A stretch of DNA of 25,761 nucleotides, taken from positions 1 to 25,761 of the forward strand of contig JAEZAA010000187.1 of assembly GCA_023430625.1 (NCBI GenBank), in the 5' to 3' direction. Below the pieces are notes generated by a model. It worked only from the letters and a program-made list of their open reading frames with translations, was not told the origin of the DNA and did no database searches. This DNA comes from Pseudomonadota bacterium. Its GTDB lineage: Bacteria > Pseudomonadota > Gammaproteobacteria > Pseudomonadales > Oleiphilaceae. Each line of letters begins with the position of its first letter. Positions within the stretch are counted from its first letter, which is position 1. The position numbers were made by a program, and so were the translations under genes. This document shows positions 7,392 to 16,389 of this stretch, piece after piece.

Positions 7392-9248
7392 TCAGGCGGA
7401 AACCCCGAGCAGATGCGCGGAGGGGCCTTTGGGCGGCTGCACCTTGAGGGTGACCCGGTTGCGACCCTGATTCTTCGACTGATACAGCGCGGTGTCCGCC
7501 TCGGCCAGGAAGCGGGGCGCGTCATCCTCCTGAATCGGAATCCCGTTGAACACGCCCAGGCTGACGGTCAGGTGAAGGGGGCCAATCTGGGTGGCGACCG
7601 GGGCGGCCTCCACCTGCTGGCGAATGCGTTCCGCCACGATGCGCGCGCCTTCGGCATCGGTTTCCGGCAACACCATGCAGAATTCCTCGCCGCCGTAGCG
7701 GGCCGCCAAATCCGACGGCCAGCGGGATTCCGCCGCAATGCGGCGGGCCACTTCGCGCAGGCAGTCGTCGCCCACCAGATGGCCATGGGTATCGTTGATG
7801 GGCTTGAACAGATCCACGTCGATCAGGATCACCGTGAGCGGGTGCTGGTAGCGCAGAGCGCGGGAGACTTCCTGTTGCAGATAGCGATCCAGATGGCCGC
7901 GGTTCTTGATGCCGGTGAGGGCGTCGGTGGCACTCAGCTCGTGCAACTTGCGGTTAGCGATTTCCAGCTCGCGGGTGCGCTCGGCCACGCGCCGCTCCAG
8001 TGCCTCGGTAGCCCGGAACTGGGTATCAAGCGCTTGTTGCTGGGCCTTATAGCGCATGGCGCGCTCCTGGTTAATACGCTCCGCCAGGGCGAAGGACAGC
8101 AGCGAGACCTCCAGCAGCGAACCGATCTGGGTGGCGGAATCCGTGAACAGATTGCGGGGCAGGATGTGGAACTTGGTGAGGGCCAGCACGAATCCGCCCA
8201 CCATCAGCATGGCCCAGGCCAGGGTGTAGTAGCGGGCGGCGGGATAGCCCTTGAGCCAGGCATAGATGCCCAAGGCCAGGTCAAAGGCACAGATCAGGGC
8301 CGCCAGGGGAACCAGCAGCTTGATCATCACGCTGTAGGGGAAATAGAAGCTGGCAATGGCAATGGCGGTACAGAGGACGATCCAGAGCTTCTGCCCGGCG
8401 TCCGCAAGCCAGGAAATACTCGGCGTGTCGAGGAACAGGCGGGAGAAGGCCGAGGCGAAGAACAGCAGGCCCGCGAGGAAGAACAGGATGGACTGGTCGT
8501 TCCAGTGGGTCTGGTCAGGCCAGAGATACTGGAACGCCCAGCCGTCGAGGCCGGCGGTGAAAATCCCCAGACAGATCACATATGCCACGTAGTAGACATA
8601 GGCATGATCCCGTAACACCAAATACAGGAGCAGGTTGTAGACCGCGATGATGATCAGGGCACCGTAGTAAATCCCCTGGAGCGCGGCGCGATCCGTTTCC
8701 GTGGCGGAAAAATAGGACTTCTCCCAGAGCAGGATGGGGACCTGCACCGAACTGCTGGAGCGCACGCGCATCAGGATCTGCACGTCGGCATCCAGCTCCA
8801 GGGGCACGACGAACGAGCGGTGATCGATGGGGCGTTTCGCAAAGGGCTGCTTGTCTCCCAAGCGGAAATGCTGGGTCAGGGTGTTGTTTCGAACCAGGTA
8901 GATATCCAGATGATCCAGCACCGGATAGGTCACTTCCAGCAGCCAGTCCCGCTGGCGGGTCTGGTTGCGGAGGTCAAACCGCAGCCACCAGGTGGCGTCG
9001 TTGTAGCCCTGGTTGAAGATTCGGTCCTGGTTGAGAGCCCAGTTCTGGGGTTGGTTGAGGACTTCTTTCACAGTCAGGTGCCCATCCGGATCTTTCAGAT
9101 AGGCAATCCCCAATCCCACGGGTTGTTCCACCAGCGGATGATCGAGAACGACGAGTGGCGCCCGCACTGGTTCCGCCTGGGCAGGCATCCATCCTGCCAG
9201 GCCGACGCAGAGCCAGGTCATCCACCAAAGAAGCCGTTTCCAATCCAT
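7392..9248 (-). CDS. Membrane diguanylate cyclase (7TMR-DISM + GGDEF), copy 1
   Basis: This 618-residue protein should make cyclic di-GMP from two GTP at the inner membrane. It has a signal peptide (MDWKRLLWWMTWLCVGLAGW, cleaved near AQA), then a periplasmic 7TMR-DISMED2 sensing domain to about residue 190 (FNQGYNDATWWLRFDLRN). Seven transmembrane helices follow (about 195-390), then a coiled-coil linker (ALERRVAERTRELEIANRK) and a GGDEF domain. The active site is RYGGEEF, with GGEEF at 519-523. The I-site position reads WPSD rather than RxxD. The start is uncertain: ATG at 9246-9248 gives the clean signal peptide, but TTG or GTG codons 9 and 3 bases upstream fit the AGAGG ribosome-binding site better. 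The next gene upstream encodes a close paralogue with the same architecture. Confidence 0.9.
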   Translation of the reverse strand: MDWKRLLWWMTWLCVGLAGWMPAQAEPVRAPLVVLDHPLVEQPVGLGIAYLKDPDGHLTVKEVLNQPQNWALNQDRIFNQGYNDATWWLRFDLRNQTRQRDWLLEVTYPVLDHLDIYLVRNNTLTQHFRLGDKQPFAKRPIDHRSFVVPLELDADVQILMRVRSSSSVQVPILLWEKSYFSATETDRAALQGIYYGALIIIAVYNLLLYLVLRDHAYVYYVAYVICLGIFTAGLDGWAFQYLWPDQTHWNDQSILFFLAGLLFFASAFSRLFLDTPSISWLADAGQKLWIVLCTAIAIASFYFPYSVMIKLLVPLAALICAFDLALGIYAWLKGYPAARYYTLAWAMLMVGGFVLALTKFHILPRNLFTDSATQIGSLLEVSLLSFALAERINQERAMRYKAQQQALDTQFRATEALERRVAERTRELEIANRKLHELSATDALTGIKNRGHLDRYLQQEVSRALRYQHPLTVILIDVDLFKPINDTHGHLVGDDCLREVARRIAAESRWPSDLAARYGGEEFCMVLPETDAEGARIVAERIRQQVEAAPVATQIGPLHLTVSLGVFNGIPIQEDDAPRFLAEADTALYQSKNQGRNRVTLKVQPPKGPSAHLLGVSA

Positions 9249-9354
9249 TACACCCAAGGTCCTACCTCTTCTTTTTTTTAGTACGGTGACAGCCGCGGTT
9301 ACCATTCTATTCGAGTCAGGCCCATCTAGATTCAGCCAGACAAATAAATTTCTT

Positions 9355-11214
9355 TCAGGCCGGTATGCCGTCCAGGTCCGCGGGCGGATCCTGCCAGCCC
9401 GCTTGCTGGACGGTGACCCGGTTGCGGCCCTGTTCCTTGGACTGGTACAACGCCAGATCTGCCCGCGCCAGGAAGTCCGGTGCGTTATCGGCGTTGCTGG
9501 GGACCATGCAGAATACACCGAGACTGATGGTCAGGTTGAGTGGTCCCTGGCGGGTTTGAATCGCCGTAGCTTCCACCTGCTGGCGAACGCGCTCCGCCAC
9601 GATGCGCGCCCCTTCGGCATCGGTTTCCGGCAGCACCACGCAGAACTCCTCGCCGCCGTAACGGGCGGCCAGATCCGACGGCCAGCGCGACTGAGCACCG
9701 ATGCGGCGGGCGATTTCCTGCAGGCAGTCATCCCCCACCAGGTGGCCATGGGTGTCGTTGACCGGCTTGAAATGGTCGACGTCGAGCAGAATCACCGCCA
9801 GCGGATGGCGGTAGCGGGCCGCCCGCGCGATTTCCTGCTGCAGATACTTATCGAGGTAGCGCCGATTCTTGATGCCGGTGAGCTGGTCGGTGTCGCTGAT
9901 TTCCTGGAGTTTCTGGTTCGCCACTTCCAGTTCCCGGGTGCGCTCGTTGACGCGCTGCTCCAAGACCTCGGTGGCGCGCCGTTGGGTATCCAGGGCCTGT
10001 TGCTGGGCGGTGTAGCGCATGGCGCGCTCATGGTTGATGCGCTCGGCCAGGGCGAACGACAGCAGCACCACTTCCAGCAGGGTGCCCGCCTGCAGGTTGT
10101 AATCGGTGAAAAAGTTGCGTGGCAGCAGGTGGAACTTGCTGAGCGCCAGGGTAATGCCGCCGATCAGCAGCAACGTCCAGGCCAGGGTGTAATAGCGCGC
10201 GGTCAGGCTGCCCTTGTTCAGGGCATAGATGCCCATGCACAGGCAGTGCAGACAGATGATGGTGGCCAGCGGCACTAGGATCCGGATCATGATGCTGTAA
10301 GGCACCGCGAAGGCGGCGCAGGCGATCAGGCCGCAGAGCAGGATCCAGGCGTTCTGGACCAGGCGCTGGGTGTTGGAGAGCCGGCCGATGTCCAGGAAGC
10401 GCTGGGTGAAGACCACCCCGAAGGCCAGGCCCAGTGCCAGCGAGACAATGATCGCCTCGTCGTTCCATTGGGTCTGGCTGGGCCAGAGGTACTGGAAGGT
10501 CCAGCCATCCAGACTGGCAATGAACAGAGCAATGAAGGAGACATAGGCCACGTAGTACAGGTAGGTGCGTTCGCCGAGCGCCAGGTACAGCAACACGTTG
10601 TAGATGGCGATGATGAGCATGGCCCCGTAGTAGAGGCCCTGCACCATGGTGCGGGAGGCATCTTCACTGTAGAACAGGATTTTGTCCCAGATAACGATGG
10701 GAACCTGAATGGAACTGGTGGAGCGCACCCGAATGAGCACGTCGGTTGGAGTGTCGGCGGGTAACTGCAAGGGGGCGATAAAGTGCCGATGTTCGACCGG
10801 CCGCTCCGGATAAGGCAACTTGTCGCCCAGGGCCAGGTGCTTGAGGATGCTGTTGTCGCGCACCAGGTAGATGTCCAGGTAATCCAGTACCGGGTAGGCG
10901 ATTTCCATGAGCCAGTCGGCCTGGCTGCTGTCATTGCGGAGTTGAAAGCGCAGCCACCAGACGGAGCCGTTGTAGCCCTGGTTGAAGATCTCGGCCGAGT
11001 TGCGCTGCCAGGCGTGGTTGCCGGTCAGGAGTTCGCGTGCGGTGAGGGAGCCGGTGGGATCTTCCAGGTACTCGATGCCGGCGCCAACGGTCTGCTTGTG
11101 CAGATGGCTTTCCAGCAGGATTACGTTGGATTGGCTGGCCTGGCTACCGGTGCTGCCCAGTAGGGCGACCAGGAGGGCACAGAGCACCTGAAGGCAATGC
11201 TTCCATTGGGTCAC
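9355..11214 (-). CDS. Membrane diguanylate cyclase (7TMR-DISM + GGDEF), copy 2
   Basis: This 619-residue protein has the same architecture as the following gene: signal peptide (ends near SQA), periplasmic DISMED2-type sensor (FNQGYNGSVWWLRFQLRN), seven membrane helices, a coiled linker (VLEQRVNERTRELEVANQK) and a GGDEF domain with GGEEF at 520-524. The two proteins align almost without gaps and are very alike in the cyclase half, so the pair arose by tandem duplication. The periplasmic halves differ more, which suggests different input signals. The I-site position again reads WPSD, not RxxD, so product inhibition at this site is doubtful. The start codon is GTG (11212-11214) with only a weak ribosome-binding site. 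The 106-base gap to the next cyclase gene allows co-transcription. Confidence 0.9.
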   Translation of the reverse strand: MTQWKHCLQVLCALLVALLGSTGSQASQSNVILLESHLHKQTVGAGIEYLEDPTGSLTARELLTGNHAWQRNSAEIFNQGYNGSVWWLRFQLRNDSSQADWLMEIAYPVLDYLDIYLVRDNSILKHLALGDKLPYPERPVEHRHFIAPLQLPADTPTDVLIRVRSTSSIQVPIVIWDKILFYSEDASRTMVQGLYYGAMLIIAIYNVLLYLALGERTYLYYVAYVSFIALFIASLDGWTFQYLWPSQTQWNDEAIIVSLALGLAFGVVFTQRFLDIGRLSNTQRLVQNAWILLCGLIACAAFAVPYSIMIRILVPLATIICLHCLCMGIYALNKGSLTARYYTLAWTLLLIGGITLALSKFHLLPRNFFTDYNLQAGTLLEVVLLSFALAERINHERAMRYTAQQQALDTQRRATEVLEQRVNERTRELEVANQKLQEISDTDQLTGIKNRRYLDKYLQQEIARAARYRHPLAVILLDVDHFKPVNDTHGHLVGDDCLQEIARRIGAQSRWPSDLAARYGGEEFCVVLPETDAEGARIVAERVRQQVEATAIQTRQGPLNLTISLGVFCMVPSNADNAPDFLARADLALYQSKEQGRNRVTVQQAGWQDPPADLDGIPA

Positions 11215-11342
11215 AGCGGTGTCTCGTTTAAATCGGCTCTGGTTTCAGCATAGACGAAAACCTGGTCATGCACCGTTCGACACCTTGCCGCAGACGTCAC
11301 GCAGCAGCGCGATACGGTGGCAAAACAGGACTGGAGAATCGG

Positions 11343-12113
11343 ATGGATTCGGTTAAGTGGCGGTTCCATGGCCGCCTGAACGATTTTTTGTCCCGCGAGC
11401 GCCGGGGACGGGACTTTCATCAGGAGCTGAAACCTGCCCAAGGCGTCACGGCTCAGGGCAGTTGCTTCGGCCAAACCATCAAGGACGCCTTCGAAGCGCT
11501 CGGGGTGCCCCATCCGGAAGTGGCGGTCATGTGCGTCAACGATCAGCCGGTGGATTTTTCCTACCAGTTGCAGCCGTGCGACGAGGTTGTGGTGTTTCCC
11601 CATGGCGAGGCGCCCGGGGTGGAGGCGTACTGGCGAATGCCGTTTCTCCCGCCCGGCAAACCGCGCTTCATCCTGGATGTACATCTGGGAGCGCTGGTAC
11701 GTTACATGCGCCTGGCGGGATTCGACTGCCTGTACCAGGCCACCGATCCCGGCGACGCCCGCATTGCGGAACTGGCCAGCGAGCAGCAGCGGGTTGTGCT
11801 GACACGCGATGTGGGGTTGCTCAAGCGCAACCAGGTCACCTGGGGTTATCGCCTGCGCACCGTGCAGCCCGGGCTGCAGTTTCGCGAAGTGGTAAGCTAT
11901 TTCGAGCTCAAGCCCTGGTTTGACCCCTTCAACCGCTGCTCTCTCTGCAACAGCGAGCAACTGTTGCCGCTCAGCCGGGCGGACGCCCTGCGCCAGATGC
12001 CAGAGGGCGTGCCCCAGGCGATCGAAGAACTCTGGAGCTGCCGCTGTTGCGGCAAGGTGTACTGGCAAGGCTCCCATTACGACGGCATCCAGAACTTTAT
12101 GCAGTCGGTCTAG
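11343..12113 (+). CDS. Mut7-C RNase-fold protein with ubiquitin-like and zinc-ribbon parts
   Basis: This 256-residue protein resembles the bacterial Mut7-C family. Residues 1-90 look like the Mut7-C ubiquitin/ThiS-like domain (VKWRFHGRLNDFL, VAVMCVNDQPVDFSYQL, DEVVVFP). Residues about 105-180 form the PIN-like Mut7-C domain with the expected acidic residues (FILDVHLGALVRYMRLAGFD, DARIAEL, VLTRDVGLLKR). Residues about 197-240 carry a zinc ribbon (CSLCNS and CRCCGKVYW). PIN-fold relatives are nucleases, and the Asp residues are kept, but the substrate of this family is not established. ATG at 11343 follows GGAG with 6-base spacing. The gene stands between divergently read cyclase genes and nhaD, with no clear operon partner. 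Confidence 0.85.
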   Translation: MDSVKWRFHGRLNDFLSRERRGRDFHQELKPAQGVTAQGSCFGQTIKDAFEALGVPHPEVAVMCVNDQPVDFSYQLQPCDEVVVFPHGEAPGVEAYWRMPFLPPGKPRFILDVHLGALVRYMRLAGFDCLYQATDPGDARIAELASEQQRVVLTRDVGLLKRNQVTWGYRLRTVQPGLQFREVVSYFELKPWFDPFNRCSLCNSEQLLPLSRADALRQMPEGVPQAIEELWSCRCCGKVYWQGSHYDGIQNFMQSV

Positions 12114-12314
12114 GCGAGTTTTGGTGGCCTTGGCCTTCGGCAGACACCAAGCGAGCGGCATACGCATAAGCCGCAACTTCCAAAAAGGACGACTCGCTGT
12201 CGCTTTTGTCGGCATTGGGCTACTATCGCCGTGCCTTGGCAGAAGCGGTCCGCGCCTGAGCCCAAGCAGCACGTGCACACCCCCTCCTCTCTGTCGTTCG
12301 TATAAGGGAGCGCT
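12114..12314 (+). promoter_or_regulatory. 200-base nhaD leader/intergenic region with possible structure
   Basis: The gap before nhaD contains a 7-base long-range complement, TTGGGCT at 12215-12221 with AGCCCAA at 12259-12265. It encloses a GC-rich insert with the short hairpin TGC-CTTG-GCA (12232-12241). It ends in a good GGGAG ribosome-binding site (12306-12310). A structured leader is possible because ion-antiporter genes are known riboswitch targets, but I recognise no specific riboswitch class. No clear sigma-70 promoter was found here. Confidence 0.3.
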
Positions 12315-13580
12315 ATGCCAGACGTTATCCATTACCTGTTGATCGGGCTGGCGATCGCCGCCCTGCTGGGAGTGGTTTTCGAAGAGAAGACCCATGTTAG
12401 TAAGGCCAAGGTGACGCTGTTTTTCGGCACCCTGTCCTGGGTCCTGTTGTTCGTCTTTTCCGGACAGGGCGAAGAGCATGAGGCGGTGATCCATGGCCTC
12501 AACGAGAACATCGCCGACATCGCCAGTCTCTGGATCTTCCTGGTGGCGGCCATGACCTTTGTCGCCTACCTCAACAAGAAGGGCATGATCGAGAACCTGA
12601 TCTACCTGGTTCTGCCCAAGCAGATCAGCGAGCGGGCCCTGCTGTTTCTGACCGGTACCTTCTGTTTCCTGTTCTCATCGCTGGCCGACAACATTACCGC
12701 CACCCTGGTGTCGATTACCCTGATCCTGTCGCTGCAGTTGGATCGTGCCAAGACCATCAAGTTTGCAGCCCTGGTGGTATTCGCGGTGAACTCCGGTGGC
12801 GTGGCGCTGATTACCGGTGACGTGACCACTCTGATGATCTTCCTGGCCGGCAAGGTGCAGATTCTTCAACTGCTGACCCTGGCGGTACCGGCCTTCATTG
12901 CGGTGATGCTGCTGGCGGCCATGCTGTCCATCGGCATGTCGGGCCAGGTGGCCATCAGCTCCCATCGCAGGAACGTGCGGGGCGTGGATCTGGCGATTGC
13001 CCTGATTTTCCTGTGCACCATTCTCTGCACCATTGTGGGCAATGTCCTGTTCCAAATTCCGCCCGTGCTGACGTTTCTGACGGGCTTGTCCGTCATGTTC
13101 CTGGTCGCGCGCTTTTTCAATGAGGACAACGATCAGGACCCGGTGCTGGAATACGTGCGCCAGGTGGAGTTCGAAACGCTGCTGTTCTTCCTGGGCATTC
13201 TGCTACTGGTCGGCATGCTGAAGGAGATTCAGGTGCTGGAAGGGCTGGTGCGGATCTATGACCAGATTCCCGCCGTGGCGGCGAATTACCTGATGGGCGT
13301 TCTGTCGGCGGCCATCGATAACGTACCGCTGACGGCGGCCCTGCTGAAATCGGGACTGCGCATGGGTGTAGCGGAATGGATGGTACTGACCTATGCCGTG
13401 GGTGTGGGCGGCTCGCTGCTGGTGATCGGGTCCGCCGCGGGCATCGTCGCCATGAGTAAGGTGCCGGGACTGACTTTCGGCTCCTACCTCAGGTTCTTCC
13501 TGTATCTGTTCGTGGCGTTCAACGTGGGGTTTGCCGGGGTGTATCTGGTGGGCTCGTTTTTGGGTGGAGCGGCGATCTAG
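12315..13580 (+). CDS. nhaD: Na+/H+ antiporter NhaD
   Basis: This 421-residue inner-membrane protein exchanges cytoplasmic Na+ (and Li+) for external H+. It supports sodium and alkaline-pH tolerance, and is common in marine and halophilic gammaproteobacteria and vibrios. It has about 11-12 hydrophobic helices. Two family-typical motifs in inverted halves probably form the ion site: FSSLADNITATLVSITL (about residues 116-132) and AAIDNVPLTAALL (about 333-345). Length and order match NhaD (ion transporter superfamily, CitMHS-like) rather than NhaA or NhaB. ATG at 12315 has GGGAG four bases upstream. The gene is followed by two strong hairpins and then a convergent gene, so it is probably monocistronic. 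Confidence 0.92.
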   Translation: MPDVIHYLLIGLAIAALLGVVFEEKTHVSKAKVTLFFGTLSWVLLFVFSGQGEEHEAVIHGLNENIADIASLWIFLVAAMTFVAYLNKKGMIENLIYLVLPKQISERALLFLTGTFCFLFSSLADNITATLVSITLILSLQLDRAKTIKFAALVVFAVNSGGVALITGDVTTLMIFLAGKVQILQLLTLAVPAFIAVMLLAAMLSIGMSGQVAISSHRRNVRGVDLAIALIFLCTILCTIVGNVLFQIPPVLTFLTGLSVMFLVARFFNEDNDQDPVLEYVRQVEFETLLFFLGILLLVGMLKEIQVLEGLVRIYDQIPAVAANYLMGVLSAAIDNVPLTAALLKSGLRMGVAEWMVLTYAVGVGGSLLVIGSAAGIVAMSKVPGLTFGSYLRFFLYLFVAFNVGFAGVYLVGSFLGGAAI

Positions 13581-13588
13581 ACAGGGAC

Positions 13589-13659
13589 GCGGACATCGAT
13601 CGGGATGTCCGCGCACTGGCGGCCGCTGGGCCTTGCCTAAGCGGTCGGCTTAGGCAGGG
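13589..13659. terminator. Two hairpins between convergent nhaD and DUF2505 genes
   Basis: The first hairpin has a perfect 9-bp stem, GCGGACATC (13589-13597) with GATGTCCGC (13604-13612). The second has a 12-bp stem with one G-T pair, CCTTGCCTAAGC (13631-13642) with GCTTAGGCAGGG (13648-13659), around a 5-base loop. They fill the 91-base gap between converging genes and probably stop transcription from both sides. Neither is followed by a T-run, so they are not textbook intrinsic terminators. Confidence 0.6.
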
Positions 13660-13671
13660 TTGCCCGGAGGG

Positions 13672-14166
13672 TTAGGCGATTTCGCCCAGATAATGCTCAA
13701 GGAAGGTGAATTCCTGCTTCACGGTCTGCTTGACTGTGAAGGAGACGAATTCCGCCAGCTTGGAGCCCACCAGGGGAACCTTGCTGTCGATATCGATCAA
13801 TACCAGGACTTTGGTGCCCTCGCCATCGGGACGCAGGGTCATGTTGCCCTTCATTTTCACCGGCACGCCCTTGATCTCGATGCTCATGTCGCATTGATAG
13901 CCGGCGGCGATGGTGCCGCGCCAGCGCTCGATCTGGGTGACCTGGTTCCACTCCCCGAGGAACTTCTTCAGCATGCCGGGTACTTCGGCAGGTACTTCCC
14001 GTTGGACGTCCAGGTCCAAAATCTCGTCGGTCTGTTCACAGCGCAGAATTTTTACATTACGAGCGCCTTGGGCATCGTACTTGGCGCGTACATATTCCGG
14101 ATCGCCGAAGGTCAGGCGAACCTTGTTGATGTCGGCGTCGTAGCGGTACTCTCGTCGAACTTCCAT
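13672..14166 (-). CDS. DUF2505 family protein
   Basis: This 164-residue cytoplasmic protein matches the DUF2505 family, which is expected to adopt a START/SRPBCC-like helix-grip fold that binds hydrophobic ligands. Recognisable parts are the opening REYRYDADINKVRLTFGDPEYV, the central W-rich pair EWNQVTQIERWRG, the strand KGNMTLRPDGEGTKVLV and the final helix of TVKQEFTFLEHY. There is no signal peptide or membrane segment. ATG at 14166 follows GGGAGAGGCC. It lies 54 bases after the RNase II gene start side on the same strand (rnb is upstream in reading direction), so it may be co-transcribed with rnb. Its function is unknown. Confidence 0.8.
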   Translation of the reverse strand: MEVRREYRYDADINKVRLTFGDPEYVRAKYDAQGARNVKILRCEQTDEILDLDVQREVPAEVPGMLKKFLGEWNQVTQIERWRGTIAAGYQCDMSIEIKGVPVKMKGNMTLRPDGEGTKVLVLIDIDSKVPLVGSKLAEFVSFTVKQTVKQEFTFLEHYLGEIA

Positions 14167-14220
14167 GGCCTCTCCCGATGGTCTGAGTTGTCTTGTCGGT
14201 CAGTAAGGAGTTGCCATTTT

Positions 14221-16173
14221 TCAGGCTGAGGCCGGTTGCGTCAACAGGATTTGCCGCCGTTTCATGTCGATGTCCGCGACCGTGACCTGAATCGCCTGTT
14301 CCAGGTGAAAACGCTCACGCTCGTTGCGATGTTCCATGTAAACCGGATCGAAGCTGAGCTTGTCCTTGCGCTCGGCCAGGTTGAGGAAGCCTTCCAGGCC
14401 ATTGTCGTTGAGCCGGACCTGCACACCTGCGCCGTTGACATGAACGATGGTGCCGCTGAAGGTCTGTCCCTTGAACTGTTGGGCATACTGGCACTTGAGC
14501 CACTGCTCCATCTCGTTGCTGGCCTGGCGCCCCTGGCGCAGTGCGTCCTGCAGCTGTTCGACCTGGGCGGGCGTTGGTGCCTGCGGCCGTTGCCCCTGGA
14601 GGTGGCTCTTGATCAGACGGTGCACGAGCAGGTCGTTGTACTTGCGGATGGGCGAGGTGAACGTGGTGTAGCGGGGCACGCCCATGCCGAAGTGGGGCGC
14701 GGGCTCGCTGGCCAGGGCGCTGCGGGTTAGCAGGCGCACCACGATGGCCTTGAGCGGATAGGACGATTCCAAGGTATCGAGTCTCTGCATGAAATCCTTG
14801 AAGCCTTCCCAGTCGGTCAGCCGTTCGGGTTCGATGCCGGGAACCTGCTCACGGGCAATCTGCCTGACCTGTTCCAGGCGGTCCGGGCGAAATCCCGGGT
14901 GGACCACGAACAGGCCGGTCTTGACCTGGGTCGCCAGGAAATCCGCCGCGCAGCGGTTGGCGGCAACCATGCACTCTTCCACCAGATTATGGGCACGGGT
15001 GGTGTCGCTGCGGTCGATCCGCTCGATTTTGAACTGGTCGTTCAGCCGCAGGTAATAATCCGGGCGATCGCCGGTCAATAAAGCATTTTCGAGCCGGTGT
15101 TGGCGCAGGGCGTTCTGGATGGCGTGCAGTTGATCCACCAGTCCGTGCAGATCCGGCCCGGCATTGCGCAGCGCCCGGGTATCGCTGGTATCGCCCAGAA
15201 ACGCGGCCACTTCGTGGTAGCTCAGCTTGGCCTTGGAATGGATCAGGGCCTCACGCAGCTCATAGCCACGAATGGTGCCATCCTTGCCGATGTCCATGCT
15301 GCACACCAGCGCCAGCCGGTCCTGGCCCGGCTTCAGCGAGCAGAGATCGGTCGCCAGCCGCGGCGGCAACATGGGAATCACCCGGTCCGGCAGATAATAG
15401 GAGCTGCCGCGCCGGCCGGCTTCCCGATCCAGCGCCGAGTCGACAGGAATCAGGCTGGCGGGGTCGGCAATGGCCACGTGCAGGCGCCAGCCGTCATCGC
15501 CGGATTCGGCACAGAGTGCGTCATCCATGTCCTGGGTCGATTCCGAGTCGATGGTGACAAAGGGCCAGTCGCGCAGATCCTGACGCTGGCGACCCGCCTC
15601 GGCAATCTGCTGCTCGTCGAGCGCCTGGGCTTGCTGTTCCACGGCCTCAGGCCAGGTTTGCGGCAGGTTGAATTTCTCAAGGGTATAGCGGCCCTCGATG
15701 CCAATATCCTGCTCACTGCCAAGCACCTTGAGGACATGAACCTGCCCCTTACCGCTCTTGGCCGGGTGCTGGGCAATCCGCGCCCGCACCAGATCGCCGG
15801 CCTTGGCACCCTGGCGTTTATCCGGTGGCACATACAGCCAACGCGAGAGCATGGGCAGGTCGGGTTCGACGAAATGGGCTGTTCCTTTTTCCACATAGCG
15901 GCCGGTGAATTCCTTGAGCTCGGATTTCAGGCACTTCTCAATGGTCGCCGTCTCCCGCTCTTTCTCGTCCTTGCTCAGCTCCACCTGCACCCGGTCACCT
16001 GGAAAGACCTTCTGCATTTCATCCGGAGACAGGAAACACTCCCGGCCATCATCCAGCACGGCGAAACCAAACCGGCCAGGGGTGCCTTTGACCGTGGCTT
16101 CGAACACCTGTTTGGTGGCACGGATTTCCTGCTTGAGCTGTTTAAGCTGATTAAGAGCGTCTGAATTGAGCAT
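14221..16173 (-). CDS. rnb: Exoribonuclease II (RNase II/RNB family)
   Basis: This 650-residue enzyme degrades single-stranded RNA from the 3' end, releasing nucleoside monophosphates. Cold-shock-like RNA-binding domains occupy about residues 20-190. The RNB catalytic domain follows, with the Asp cluster DSESTQDMDDAL (D209, D215, D217, D218), which holds two Mg2+ ions. The closing motif is PRYTTFTSPIRKYNDLLVHR (about residues 519-538). A C-terminal S1 domain starts near residue 565 (FSGTIVHVNGAGVQVRL). The length is close to E. coli RNase II (644) and shorter than RNase R, and there is no basic tail, so RNase II is preferred over rnr. ATG at 16173 lacks a clear ribosome-binding site. The DUF2505 gene follows on the same strand. 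Confidence 0.88.
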   Translation of the reverse strand: MLNSDALNQLKQLKQEIRATKQVFEATVKGTPGRFGFAVLDDGRECFLSPDEMQKVFPGDRVQVELSKDEKERETATIEKCLKSELKEFTGRYVEKGTAHFVEPDLPMLSRWLYVPPDKRQGAKAGDLVRARIAQHPAKSGKGQVHVLKVLGSEQDIGIEGRYTLEKFNLPQTWPEAVEQQAQALDEQQIAEAGRQRQDLRDWPFVTIDSESTQDMDDALCAESGDDGWRLHVAIADPASLIPVDSALDREAGRRGSSYYLPDRVIPMLPPRLATDLCSLKPGQDRLALVCSMDIGKDGTIRGYELREALIHSKAKLSYHEVAAFLGDTSDTRALRNAGPDLHGLVDQLHAIQNALRQHRLENALLTGDRPDYYLRLNDQFKIERIDRSDTTRAHNLVEECMVAANRCAADFLATQVKTGLFVVHPGFRPDRLEQVRQIAREQVPGIEPERLTDWEGFKDFMQRLDTLESSYPLKAIVVRLLTRSALASEPAPHFGMGVPRYTTFTSPIRKYNDLLVHRLIKSHLQGQRPQAPTPAQVEQLQDALRQGRQASNEMEQWLKCQYAQQFKGQTFSGTIVHVNGAGVQVRLNDNGLEGFLNLAERKDKLSFDPVYMEHRNERERFHLEQAIQVTVADIDMKRRQILLTQPASA

Positions 16174-16389
16174 GGGGATCGACTTGGATGGAGGGATTGG
16201 GGCCGGGTGGCGTCAGGGACTGACATTGTAACGAGCTGGGAGAGGGGACAAAAGCAAAGAAACGCGCATCTGTGGCCGAGGTCCGGTCGGGGCGGCGTGA
16301 TTGGATAGAAACTAGCCAACTTGTCGCTATCTGGCAAAATATAGGCTTTTACGTATTGATCGCATAGAATCGCGAGGCCGCCGCTACCC

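Noticed and set aside
9285..9303. Imperfect palindrome GGTnACnGCnGCnGTnACC between the two cyclase genes
   Set aside because: Every third base mismatches, the stem is weak as RNA, and it fits no known operator. It is too weak to call a feature.
9249..9518. N-terminal extension of the first cyclase frame up to 9518
   Set aside because: The extra residues overlap the end of the upstream cyclase gene in another frame, are Arg/Thr/Ser-rich, and would bury the signal peptide.
11211..12494. Minus-strand open frame of 427 codons opposite the Mut7-C gene and nhaD start
   Set aside because: It crosses two well-supported plus-strand genes and the gap between them, and shows no family motifs.
15097..16164. 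Plus-strand open frame of 355 codons opposite rnb
   Set aside because: Antisense shadow of RNase II, whose catalytic motifs are complete on the minus strand.
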